Shown piece by piece: positions 33,786-42,295 of a stretch of DNA of 64,000 nucleotides (within the stretch, counting starts at the first letter, position 1; every line of letters begins with the position of its first letter). This DNA is from an uncultured Muribaculaceae bacterium. Lineage in GTDB: Bacteria > Bacteroidota > Bacteroidia > Bacteroidales > Muribaculaceae. A program made the position numbers and the translations under genes. The notes beneath the pieces were generated by a model, which did no database searches, had not been told where the DNA came from, and saw only the letters and a list, made by a program, of their open reading frames with translations. The stretch lies in assembly GCA_910587925.1 (NCBI GenBank), contig CAJUOC010000011.1, positions 1 to 64,000 on the forward strand, read 5' to 3'.

Positions 33786-35016
33786 CGCCGGCATAGCCCT
33801 CTACGACCTCGGCATTGCCATCGCCTCGGCCCGCTCGGCCAAGGTGGCCCATATGCGCGCCGGGCGCCGACACACCCTCAGTAGCCTGGCCGAGACGCGC
33901 CGCCGCGTGGCTCCCGACGGCTTCGACGTGTGGATGCACGCCGCCTCGCTGGGCGAGTTTGAGCAGGGGCGCCCCGTCATCGAGCGCATCCGCCGCGAGT
34001 GCCCCGACATGAAGATACTGCTCACGTTCTTCTCCCCGTCGGGCTACGAGGTGCGACACGACTATCCGCTGGCCGACGCCGTCGAGTATCTGCCGTCGGA
34101 CTCGCCCGCGGCCGTGCGCCGCTTCCTCGACGCCGCCGCGCCGCGCCGCGCCATATTCATCAAGTATGAGTTCTGGGGCAACTACCTCGGCGAGCTCCGC
34201 CGCCGCGGCATACCCACATACATCATATCGAGCATATTCCGTCCGGCGCAGCGCTTTTTCCGCGCCGGCGGTGGCATGTTCCGCGACATGCTGCGCTGCT
34301 TCACCCATATCTTCGTGCAAGACGACGACTCGCGCCGCCTGCTCGCCGCCATCGGCATCAAAGACGTCACCGTGGCCGGCGACACCCGCTTTGACCGCGT
34401 GACCGACATACTGCGCTCGGCCCGCCCCGTGCCCGAGCTCGAGGCCTGGACGTCCGGGGCGCCCTTTACCTTCATTGCCGGCAGCTCCTGGGAGCCCGAC
34501 GAAGATGTGTATATCCCCTGGCTGGCCGCTCATCCCGAGGTGCGCGCCATCGTGGCGCCGCACGAGTTTGACGCCGCCCGCCTCGAGGCCCTGCGCCGCC
34601 GTATGGCCCCCGCCTGCCTGCTGTCGGAGGCCGTGGCCGCCGGCGGAGTGCCCGAGGGTTGCCGCGCCGTGGTGGTCGATTCATTCGGCCTGCTCAGCTC
34701 GCTCTACCGCTTGGCCGACATGGCCTTTGTAGGCGGTGGATTCGGCGCCGGCATACACAATATCAACGAAGCCGCCGTATACGGCATCCCGGTCGTATTC
34801 GGCCCCCGGCACCATAAATTCAAGGAAGCCGCCGACCTCATCGCCGCCGGCGGCGCCTTTGAGATCACCGGCCGCGACGACTTCGCCGCCCTGGCCTCGC
34901 GCCTGCTCGCCGACAGCGATGCCCGCCGCGCCGCCGGCGCCGCCGCCGGCGACTACATCAGCCGCAGCGTAGGCGCCTCCGACATAGTATTCGACCACAT
35001 ATTCAAAAACCGCTGA
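33769..35016 (+). CDS. waaA: 3-deoxy-D-manno-octulosonic acid (Kdo) transferase
   Basis: The 415-residue enzyme (also called kdtA) transfers Kdo from CMP-Kdo to lipid A precursors at the inner membrane. The N-terminus contains a membrane-associated segment. Family motifs include WMHAASLGEFEQ, IFIKYEFWGNY, VAGDTRFDRV, FIAGSSWEPDE and the sugar-binding region VGGGFGAGIHNINEAAVYG with VVFGPRHHKF. Its start overlaps the gltX end by 17 nt and it is followed 15 nt later by the ArgC-like gene. Confidence 0.94.
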   Translation: MNPLYNAGIALYDLGIAIASARSAKVAHMRAGRRHTLSSLAETRRRVAPDGFDVWMHAASLGEFEQGRPVIERIRRECPDMKILLTFFSPSGYEVRHDYPLADAVEYLPSDSPAAVRRFLDAAAPRRAIFIKYEFWGNYLGELRRRGIPTYIISSIFRPAQRFFRAGGGMFRDMLRCFTHIFVQDDDSRRLLAAIGIKDVTVAGDTRFDRVTDILRSARPVPELEAWTSGAPFTFIAGSSWEPDEDVYIPWLAAHPEVRAIVAPHEFDAARLEALRRRMAPACLLSEAVAAGGVPEGCRAVVVDSFGLLSSLYRLADMAFVGGGFGAGIHNINEAAVYGIPVVFGPRHHKFKEAADLIAAGGAFEITGRDDFAALASRLLADSDARRAAGAAAGDYISRSVGASDIVFDHIFKNR

Positions 35017-35031
35017 ATCTCTCTCCCGACC

Positions 35032-35940
35032 ATGATTAAGACCGGCCTGGCCCTCTCGGCCAATGCATCCCCCCTGATAATACGTCTGCTCAACTCCCAT
35101 CCCGATGTGGAGCTTGCCTGGGTCACTGCTCCCGGCCTGGGCGCCGACGCCCTCACCGCCCGCTATCCCGCCCTCACCGGCGAGATAGGCCATATCGAGG
35201 CCGTGGCCGACCTCGACGGCATCGACCTGTATATCGGCCCGATGACCGAGGCCGTCGGCGAGCGCATCGCCGCCGACGGCAGCTCACTGCACGCCATCAT
35301 CACCGGCGGCGGTCGCGAGGATGCCTTTGCCGATGGCGTGGCAGCCTTTGGCGTGGCCGAGTACAACCGCAAGGCCCTCGTGCGCGGCGCCCGCGTGGCC
35401 ATCATGCCCGACACCCTCACCCTGCTTGCCACCCAGGCCCTGATGCCGCTGGCCAAGAACCTGCTGCTGCGGCCGCTGGTGCAGGGCGCCCTGCTGCTGC
35501 CCGACGCCGCCAGCGACGGCATCACCGCCGCCCGCGGCCCCATGCCCGACGAGGCATTTGACCGCGCCCGCGCAGTGCTCGCCGGCCTGCAGGCCAGCGC
35601 CGCTCCCCGCTTTGAGGTGCTGGCGTCGCGCTCGGGCGAGTCGACCTTTGCCGCGGCCACCCTCGGGATGCAGCTCGCCATGTCGGAGGCCGAGGTGGCG
35701 CGCCTGTATACCGACTTCTACAGCGACCACCGCCATATGGTGATGGTGGGCGGCTCGGTGTCGGAGGCCATCGTACGCGGCACCAACAAGACCGCCATCT
35801 CTCTGTCGCATGCCGAGCAGGGCCGCCTGTGGGTGAGCGTGGGCTTCGACGCCGCATACAAGGCCGGCGCCGGTACAGCCGTGCATCTGCTCAACCTGCT
35901 CTTCGGTCTTGACGAGCGTACCGGTCTCAGCGCCGTCTGA
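35032..35940 (+). CDS. ArgC-like (N-acetyl-gamma-glutamyl-phosphate reductase family) protein lacking the catalytic cysteine
   Basis: The 302-residue protein aligns by eye with ArgC over its whole length: NSHPDVELAWVT near the N-terminus, EYNRKALVRG in the middle, and GTAVHLLNLLFGLDERTGL at the end, equal to the ArgC KGAAGQAVQNMNLMFG end. Two key sites are gone. The dinucleotide loop GATGYTG is replaced by ALSANAS, and the catalytic PGCYPT is replaced by MPDTLT, with no cysteine there. Normal reductase activity is therefore not expected. It lies between waaA and porU in a likely operon, not with arginine genes. It may be a structural or regulatory relative; the function is unknown. Confidence 0.7.
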   Translation: MIKTGLALSANASPLIIRLLNSHPDVELAWVTAPGLGADALTARYPALTGEIGHIEAVADLDGIDLYIGPMTEAVGERIAADGSSLHAIITGGGREDAFADGVAAFGVAEYNRKALVRGARVAIMPDTLTLLATQALMPLAKNLLLRPLVQGALLLPDAASDGITAARGPMPDEAFDRARAVLAGLQASAAPRFEVLASRSGESTFAAATLGMQLAMSEAEVARLYTDFYSDHRHMVMVGGSVSEAIVRGTNKTAISLSHAEQGRLWVSVGFDAAYKAGAGTAVHLLNLLFGLDERTGLSAV

Positions 35941-36008
35941 GGCGGTAGACATGCAATAAAACGGGGCGTTTTCCCGTTACTATAAGGATAAACCATGTCT
36001 ACTCCCTC

Positions 36009-39000
36009 ATGCCATACAAGATACTGAGTGTCATCGCTGCCGCCCTGCTCGCCATACTGCCGGGCGCAGCCCTTCCGACCGACACATATGCCCAGCGCAG
36101 CCGCCTCGCCACAGGGCGATGGGTCAAGGTGAGCGTGAGCGCGGCGGGCCTCTACCGCATACCCGCGGCCACGCTGCGCCAGTGGGGCTTCAGCGACCCC
36201 GCGGCCGTGCGCGTGTGCGGCTACGGCGGCGCGCGCATCCCCGACGCGCTGAGCGCCGCCGAGTATATCGACGACCTGCCCGTGGTGCCGTCGGTCAACG
36301 CTCCCTCGGGCGTGACCTTCTACGCCGTAGGCCCCGCCGAGCTTACCGAGACGCGCAGCGGCCATTACCGCCTGGTGCAGAGCCCATACACCTCGGTGGG
36401 ATACTACTTTGTGACCGACTGCCTCTCCGACGAGCCGGCCGCCGCACCGGCCACCGCCACCGCCGGCGCCACCGGCGGCGCTACCGTGGGCACAGCTCTC
36501 GCCCAGCACGAGCGCGAGATGGTGATGGCCACGCATGTGGGCCCGCTCATGGTGGGCGAGGATCTGTCGGGCAGCCGCGCCGTGAGCTTCGATGTGGCCA
36601 CTCCGGGGCGTGTCGCCGGCCCGGTCAATGTAAGCGCCGCCGCCGTGACCCGCATGTCGTCGGCCGGGCGCATGAATGTGAGCGTGGGCGATGCCAAGCC
36701 GCTCACTGCCACCATCGGCATCACTTCGGGCAATTATACATACGGCACCCTCACCGAGCTGTATCAGGCCACCGAGCCTTTGGCCGCCGGCGAGAAAATC
36801 ACAGCAGCGGTGAGCGCCACGCTGGGCGCGTCGCTGCGGCTGGCCCGGCTCGACTATGTGGCGCTGACATACCGCCGCGCCCTCACCATGGAAGGCACCT
36901 CGGCGCCGGTCGAGTTTATGTGTGCCGGGCCGGTGGCTCTGGCCGGCTCGTCTGACTGGACCACCGTATGGGACATCACCGACCCGCGCCGCCCCATGGC
37001 CGTGCAGACCTCCTCCGACTCGGGCACCCACCTGGAGTGGACTCCCACCGGCGGCGGCACACGCCGCTATGTGGCCTGGGACGCGCAGACCCGGGTGCCT
37101 GCGCCGCAGTATGCCGGCACTGTGCGCAATCAAGACCTCCACGCGCCCCTGTCTACGCCCGAGATGGTGATATTTACCGACACACGCCAGGCCGCCGCGG
37201 CCCGCCGCATCGCCGAGCTGCACCGCAGCGTCGACGGCATGGAGGTCGAGGTAATCGACGTAAGCCTGGTATACAACGAGTTCTCGTCGGGCGCGCCCGA
37301 CATCTCGGGCCTGCGCAAGTATCTCAAGATGATATACGACCGCGGCATCGAGGCCGGCAAGCCTCTGCGCTATGCCCTGCTGATGGGCCGCGCCACCCTC
37401 GACCACCGCGGCCTGGTGCAGACCTCGGCCTCGGGATATGTGACACTGCCCTGGTGGGTGGTGCGCTCCGACCGCCAGTCGCTCGTCGAGACCGATGCCT
37501 TCGGTACCGACGATTTCCTGGCCATGCTCGAGGACGGCCAGGGCACATCGCTCGGCATCGACGTGCTGAGCATAGCCGTGGGCCGCATCCCCGCCATCGA
37601 CGCGGCCGAGGCCGACGCCTATGTCGACAAGCTCTACCAGTATGTGCGCTCGTCAAAGAAGACCGGCTGGAAAAACAAGCTCCTCCTCCTGGCCGACGAC
37701 GAGGACAATGCCATCCACGTCAAGCAGTCGGAAGATATGGTGGCCTTTATGGAGACCACCCGCGACCAGCAGCACCTTTTCAACAAGATCTACATCGACT
37801 CCTACGACCTGAGCGGCGGCGAGTATCCCGGCGCGCGACGCGATATGTTCCGCGCCCTCGACGAGGGTGTGGCCCTGTGGTACTATGTGGGCCACGCCAC
37901 CAATCACTCCTGGACGGCCGAGAATCAGCTCAACTTCACCGACATCAACAATATGTATCTGCGCAATCTGCCCTTTGTGGTGGCGTCGACCTGCAACTTC
38001 CTCCAGTGGGACTACCACGAGATGAGCGGCGGCGAGATCATGTTTAAGGAGCAGCAGGGCGGATGCATAGGCATGGTGAGCGCCACGCGCCCGGCCTATA
38101 TCACCGACAACGGCTATCTGCTCGCGGCATTCGGCCGCTCCAATCTGCAGCGCGACGCCGACGGCCGCCTGCTCACCCCGGGCGAGATGTACCGCCGCGC
38201 CAAAAACGATATCCGCGACACCCGCGGCGAGCATGTGTCCAATACCAACCGCTTGCGCTTTGTATTCATGGGCGACCCGGCCCTGCGCCTGTCGACGCCC
38301 GACAATATCGTGAGGGTGACCTCTATCGGCGGCCGCGCCCCGGAGTCAGACGCCGACGACCCCGTCACCATCGCCGCCATGGCCAATGTCGAGGTGCGCG
38401 GCAGTGTCACCGCCCCCGACGGCACGCCGCTCACCGACTTCGACGGCGTGGTGAGCATCGAGCTGTACGACGCCCAGCAGTCGCGCACCACCAAGGGTCG
38501 CGGCGAGGGAGCCGTGGAGGTCTTCGAGACCGACGGCGCGCGCCTCTTTGCAGGCTCGGCGCCGGTGCGCGGCGGCGAGTTTACGCTCAAGGTGTCGATG
38601 CCATCGCTCATCGCCGACAACTTCCGCCCCGCGGCCATGTCGCTTTATGCATACGCCACCAACTCCGACGCCGAGGCCATCGGTGTCAACCGCGACTTCT
38701 ACGTATACGGCCTCGACGAGCCTGCCAAGCCCGACACCGAGGCGCCATCCATCGAGTCGCTTGTGCTCAACCACAGCGGCTTCGCCCCCGGCGACGCCAC
38801 TCACTCCTCACCCCTGGTGATAGCCCGCGTGAGCGACAATGTGGGCATCAATCTCTCGACGGCCGGCGTGGGCCAGCACATGACCCTCACGGTCGACGGG
38901 TTTGACCAGCACAGCGATGTGTCGCTCTACTACATACCCGACCCCGACGGCTCGGCCGGCGGCACCATCAACTATCCTCTGGACAATCTCGCCGACGGCG

Positions 39001-39401
39001 ACCACGCGCTGCGCCTGCGCGTCTACGACACATCGGGCAACCCGGCCGAGATGGAGCTGCCATTTAAGGTGGTGAGCGGCCTGGCCCCGCAGATATTTGA
39101 TGTGTATACCGACGCCAACCCCGCCTCGACCGCGGCCAATTTCTACATACGTCACGACCGCCCCGAGAGCGTGGCCGACGTCACCGTCACCGTATACGAC
39201 CTCATGGGGCGCCCGATATGGAGCGGCAGCCGCCGCGGCCTGAGCGACCTCGACGTGAGCAGCCCTGTCACATGGGACCTCACCGACCGGGCCGGCCGAC
39301 GCGTCACCCGCGGTATCTATCTCTACCGCGCATCCATCACAGCCGACGGCGGCGAGTCATACCAGACCGTATCGCGCCGCATCGCCGTCACAGCCAAGTA
39401 A
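36009..39401 (+). CDS. porU: Type IX secretion system sortase PorU (C25 gingipain-like)
   Basis: The 1130-residue protein has a signal peptide (to about residue 28), an N-terminal beta region, a gingipain-type C25 catalytic domain (about 380-770) and a beta-rich end with its own T9SS tail (YDLMGRPIWSG ... TRGIYLYRASI). The catalytic histidine is H629 in YYVGHATNHSW and the cysteine is C662 in VASTCNFLQWD, 33 residues apart as in RgpB. PorU removes the C-terminal sorting domain of T9SS cargo at the outer membrane and links A-LPS. It lies 68 nt after the ArgC-like gene. Its partner PorV is encoded about 9 kb away on the other strand. Confidence 0.92.
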   Translation: MPYKILSVIAAALLAILPGAALPTDTYAQRSRLATGRWVKVSVSAAGLYRIPAATLRQWGFSDPAAVRVCGYGGARIPDALSAAEYIDDLPVVPSVNAPSGVTFYAVGPAELTETRSGHYRLVQSPYTSVGYYFVTDCLSDEPAAAPATATAGATGGATVGTALAQHEREMVMATHVGPLMVGEDLSGSRAVSFDVATPGRVAGPVNVSAAAVTRMSSAGRMNVSVGDAKPLTATIGITSGNYTYGTLTELYQATEPLAAGEKITAAVSATLGASLRLARLDYVALTYRRALTMEGTSAPVEFMCAGPVALAGSSDWTTVWDITDPRRPMAVQTSSDSGTHLEWTPTGGGTRRYVAWDAQTRVPAPQYAGTVRNQDLHAPLSTPEMVIFTDTRQAAAARRIAELHRSVDGMEVEVIDVSLVYNEFSSGAPDISGLRKYLKMIYDRGIEAGKPLRYALLMGRATLDHRGLVQTSASGYVTLPWWVVRSDRQSLVETDAFGTDDFLAMLEDGQGTSLGIDVLSIAVGRIPAIDAAEADAYVDKLYQYVRSSKKTGWKNKLLLLADDEDNAIHVKQSEDMVAFMETTRDQQHLFNKIYIDSYDLSGGEYPGARRDMFRALDEGVALWYYVGHATNHSWTAENQLNFTDINNMYLRNLPFVVASTCNFLQWDYHEMSGGEIMFKEQQGGCIGMVSATRPAYITDNGYLLAAFGRSNLQRDADGRLLTPGEMYRRAKNDIRDTRGEHVSNTNRLRFVFMGDPALRLSTPDNIVRVTSIGGRAPESDADDPVTIAAMANVEVRGSVTAPDGTPLTDFDGVVSIELYDAQQSRTTKGRGEGAVEVFETDGARLFAGSAPVRGGEFTLKVSMPSLIADNFRPAAMSLYAYATNSDAEAIGVNRDFYVYGLDEPAKPDTEAPSIESLVLNHSGFAPGDATHSSPLVIARVSDNVGINLSTAGVGQHMTLTVDGFDQHSDVSLYYIPDPDGSAGGTINYPLDNLADGDHALRLRVYDTSGNPAEMELPFKVVSGLAPQIFDVYTDANPASTAANFYIRHDRPESVADVTVTVYDLMGRPIWSGSRRGLSDLDVSSPVTWDLTDRAGRRVTRGIYLYRASITADGGESYQTVSRRIAVTAK

Positions 39402-39404
39402 GCA

Positions 39405-41057
39405 ATGAATATATTCTGCATCAACACCGGCCGCTACGAGGCTTTTCACGGCGGCGAGACTCTGCTCGACGTGGCCCGTCGGCTCGACCTGGGATTCGAG
39501 CCTGTGGCCGCCCGGGTCAACAACAAGAACGAAGCCCTCTGCTTTGAGCTGTACCAGCCCAAGATGGTCGAGTATCTGTCTGTTGGCCATCCCTCGGGCG
39601 AGCGGGCCTATATCCGCTCGCTGTGCATGGTGCTGTACCGCGCCGTGACACGTGTAGCCCCCGCCGCCCGGCTCAGTGTCGAGCACTCCATCTCGCGCGG
39701 CTACTACTGCCGCCTGGGCGCCGGCGTCGGTTGCACCCCGGCGCTGGTCGGGGCCATAGCCGCCGAGATGCGCCGCATCGTCGATGCAGACCTTCCCTTT
39801 GAGCGCCGCGAGGAGCTTACCGCCGACGTCATACGCATCTTTGAGGAGCAGGGCCTCGACGACAAGGTGCGCCTGCTGCGCACCGCCCACAGCATATACA
39901 CCACATACTACCGCCTCGACGGCATCTGCGACAGCTACTACGGCACGCTGGCACCGTCGACCGGGATACTGCGCGTGTGGGAGCTGCGCCCCTTCAAGGA
40001 GGGCTTCCTGCTCGTGGGCCCCGACCGCGACCGGCCCGACCGCCCGGCCGCCCATATCGACCAGGAGAAGATGTACCGCGCATTTACCGACTATGTGCGC
40101 TTCAACCGCATCGTGGGCGTGAGCAACGTCGGCGAGCTCAACGATACCATCCTGCGCCACCGCGCCCCCGACCTCATCAATGTGGCCGAGGCGCTCCACG
40201 AGAAGTCAATCGCCCGCATCAGCGACGAGATCACCGCCCGCTACCGCGCCGGCGGCGCGCGCATAGTGCTCATCGCCGGCCCGTCGTCGTCGGGCAAGAC
40301 CACCACCACCAAGCGCCTCGGCATCCAGCTGATGACCAATCTGCTCAAGCCGCAGCTCATATCGCTCGACGACTATTTTGTCGACCGCACCGCCACTCCC
40401 CGCGACGCCACGGGCGACTACGACTACGAGAGCCTTTACGCCCTCGACCTGGCTCAGTTCAACTCCGACCTCGCGGCCATCCTGCGCGGCGAGGAGGTCG
40501 AGCTGCCCTCCTACGACTTCGAGAGCGGCACCCGCCGCTACCGCGGCCGCCGCATACGCCTCTCCGACGACAGCATCCTCCTCATCGAGGGCATCCACGG
40601 CCTCAACCCCGCCCTCACCGAGCAGATACCCGAGGAGATGAAATACCGCGTGTACGTGTCGAGCCTCACCACCATCACCATCGACGACCACAACTGGATT
40701 CCCACCACCGACAACCGCCTGCTGCGCCGCATCATCCGCGACCACAAGTACCGCGGCACATCGGCCGTCGAGACAATCCGCCGCTGGCCCAGCGTGCGCC
40801 GCGGCGAGGAGAAGTGGATATTCCCATTCCAGGAAAATGCCGACGCCACCTTCAACTCCTCGCTCCTCTACGAGCTGAGCGTGATGAAAGACTACGCCGA
40901 GCCCATCCTGCGCGACGTGCCCCACGATGCCGTGGAGTACTCCGAGGCATATCGCCTGCGCAAGTTCCTGAGCTACTTCCTGCCCGCGGAGCCGCGCCTG
41001 ATACCGTCGACATCGCTGCTGCGCGAGTTTCTTGGCGGCAGCTCATTCAAGTACTGA
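39405..41057 (+). CDS. Nucleoside (uridine-like) kinase with N-terminal TGS and ThrRS-like domains
   Basis: The 550-residue protein has a TGS-type domain at residues 1-60, a middle part resembling the threonyl-tRNA synthetase second additional domain (HSISRGYYCRL and later YYRLDG), and a C-terminal P-loop kinase with AGPSSSGKTTTTK near residue 290 followed by SLDDYFVDR and IEGIHGLNP. This three-part layout is a known Bacteroidetes/Firmicutes family annotated as uridine kinase or nucleoside kinase. The kinase part should phosphorylate a nucleoside with ATP or GTP; the role of the tRNA-synthetase-like half is not known. It starts 3 nt after porU. Confidence 0.85.
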   Translation: MNIFCINTGRYEAFHGGETLLDVARRLDLGFEPVAARVNNKNEALCFELYQPKMVEYLSVGHPSGERAYIRSLCMVLYRAVTRVAPAARLSVEHSISRGYYCRLGAGVGCTPALVGAIAAEMRRIVDADLPFERREELTADVIRIFEEQGLDDKVRLLRTAHSIYTTYYRLDGICDSYYGTLAPSTGILRVWELRPFKEGFLLVGPDRDRPDRPAAHIDQEKMYRAFTDYVRFNRIVGVSNVGELNDTILRHRAPDLINVAEALHEKSIARISDEITARYRAGGARIVLIAGPSSSGKTTTTKRLGIQLMTNLLKPQLISLDDYFVDRTATPRDATGDYDYESLYALDLAQFNSDLAAILRGEEVELPSYDFESGTRRYRGRRIRLSDDSILLIEGIHGLNPALTEQIPEEMKYRVYVSSLTTITIDDHNWIPTTDNRLLRRIIRDHKYRGTSAVETIRRWPSVRRGEEKWIFPFQENADATFNSSLLYELSVMKDYAEPILRDVPHDAVEYSEAYRLRKFLSYFLPAEPRLIPSTSLLREFLGGSSFKY

Positions 41058-41752
41058 TGCGCCGCCTGCTGCCCTTGCTGATAGTCGCCGTCGCCTGTCT
41101 GGGCGCCGCCGCCTCAGACCGCTACGCCACCCTCGGCGTCCGCGCCGCCCGCTCCTATGAGTGGGGCGAGTGGGCCAGCGCCGCCGCCATGTACGAGCTC
41201 ATGCTCGACATGCACCCCGACACAGCCGCCACATACTCCCGCGCCATCGTGGCCCAGTGCCTCATACCCGACACAGCCGCGTCGGTCGACCTGATGCAGC
41301 GCGCCATGACTCACGGCTGTCCGCTCGACAGCGTGCTTGCCGGCGTGCGTGCCGAGAGCTATGCTCTCGGCGAGGCCGGCCTGTATGAAGACTATCTGTA
41401 CCGGCTGCAGCGCCAGATGCCCTGGATGCGTCGTGCGCTTGACCACGAGCTGCTGCGCTACCACGACATGCGCCGCGACGGCGACGCCACCGTCGTGTAT
41501 GCCACCCGTATGCTCGACGGCCTCCCCGACTCGCGCGAGTTTCTCGCGGCCCTCGCCCGCGGCCACATGTACCGCGGCGACCTCGACAGCGCCGCCGCCG
41601 TATGGCGCCGCCTGCTCGAACTCTACCCCGACGACTACGACACCCTGCTGCTGCTCGGCTGCTACCTGAGGCCCCGCGACCCCGCCGCCGGCCGCCCCCT
41701 GCTCGACCGCGCTGCCGCCCTGCGCCCCTCCCCCGCCCTGCGCCGCGAGTAA
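41057..41752 (+). CDS. Secreted tetratricopeptide-like protein
   Basis: The 231-residue protein has a signal peptide (MRRLLPLLIVAVACLGAAAS) followed by helical pairs with TPR-like spacing: ARSYEWGEWASAAAMYELML, then a final pair with ALARGHMYRGDLDSAAAVW and DYDTLLLLGCYLRPRDP. The ATG overlaps the kinase stop codon (TGATG). It is the last gene of the gltX-waaA-porU run. TPR proteins act as binding scaffolds; the partner is unknown, and a role at the envelope is inferred from the signal peptide. Confidence 0.75.
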   Translation: MRRLLPLLIVAVACLGAAASDRYATLGVRAARSYEWGEWASAAAMYELMLDMHPDTAATYSRAIVAQCLIPDTAASVDLMQRAMTHGCPLDSVLAGVRAESYALGEAGLYEDYLYRLQRQMPWMRRALDHELLRYHDMRRDGDATVVYATRMLDGLPDSREFLAALARGHMYRGDLDSAAAVWRRLLELYPDDYDTLLLLGCYLRPRDPAAGRPLLDRAAALRPSPALRRE

Positions 41753-41768
41753 GCCCCGCATCCCGGAC

Positions 41769-42228
41769 GGAGCGCTATAAGGGTCAGGTCTACCGACCTT
41801 CCACATACCGGGGTATGTGGGTTGCACGGGGTTTCGCTGCGCTTCACCCCGTGTTACTCATAATGGTCAGCGCTCCGCGCTTCTGCCGTGGCAAGACACG
41901 TCGACACGGTTTTCGCTGCGCTAAACCGCCCGCTATAGTCCGCGCAACTTCAGAATCGTCTGCACAGGTTTGTAAGCTGCGCGGACTATAGAGGTGCTTG
42001 TATCGTGTGACATCGATTTTGGAGCACCTCTCCGAGGCGCACTTATCTGCTTGGTTCTTGCCCCCCCAGGCTGCGCCTGGGGTTAACCACAATGGCGTGT
42101 CTCCGACACGCGCCCGGTCGCAGACATAGAGCCGCAAGGCGGCTCTCACTTGATGTTAGCCGACGGATTTATCCGTCGGATGGCGGGCACATCATGCCGG
42201 GCATCCCAAGGGGATGCCGCAATGCGGC
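41769..42228. repeat. Mosaic of perfect hairpins filling a 540-bp gene-free gap
   Basis: Between 41753 and 42295 I find no gene but at least twelve inverted repeats in a row. Examples: CCACATACC 41801-41809 with 41812-41820; CACGGGGT 41825-41832 with 41846-41853; GGAGCGCT 41769-41776 with 41869-41876, which encloses the first two; GAGGTGCT 41991-41998 with 42023-42030; CCCCAGGC 42064-42071 with 42075-42082; GCGTGTC 42095-42101 with 42105-42111; GAGCCGC 42129-42135 with 42139-42145; CCGACGGAT 42160-42168 with 42171-42179; GGCATCCC 42200-42207 with 42211-42218; GCCGC 42216-42220 with 42224-42228. Related spacers (GTTACTCATAATGG, GTTAACCACAATGG) follow two of the hairpins. Confidence 0.85.
41933..41991. 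repeat. Dispersed palindromic repeat, copy 2
   Basis: A perfect 14-bp inverted repeat, CTATAGTCCGCGCA (41933-41946) with TGCGCGGACTATAG (41978-41991), around a 31-nt loop holding CAGGTTTGTAAG. The arms and the loop fragment match the palindrome at 28.2 kb and 63.1 kb, with the inner part of the arms altered. Confidence 0.8.
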
Positions 42229-42295
42229 AACAAAGCGCCTTTATCAGACGGATGCATCAAAAATTATTTAACCTGTTTGCTGATGGGCGGGCGGG

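Noticed and set aside
35960..35978. Hairpin AACGGG/CCCGTT between the ArgC-like gene and porU as a terminator
   Set aside because: Only 6 bp and no T run; insufficient to split the operon.
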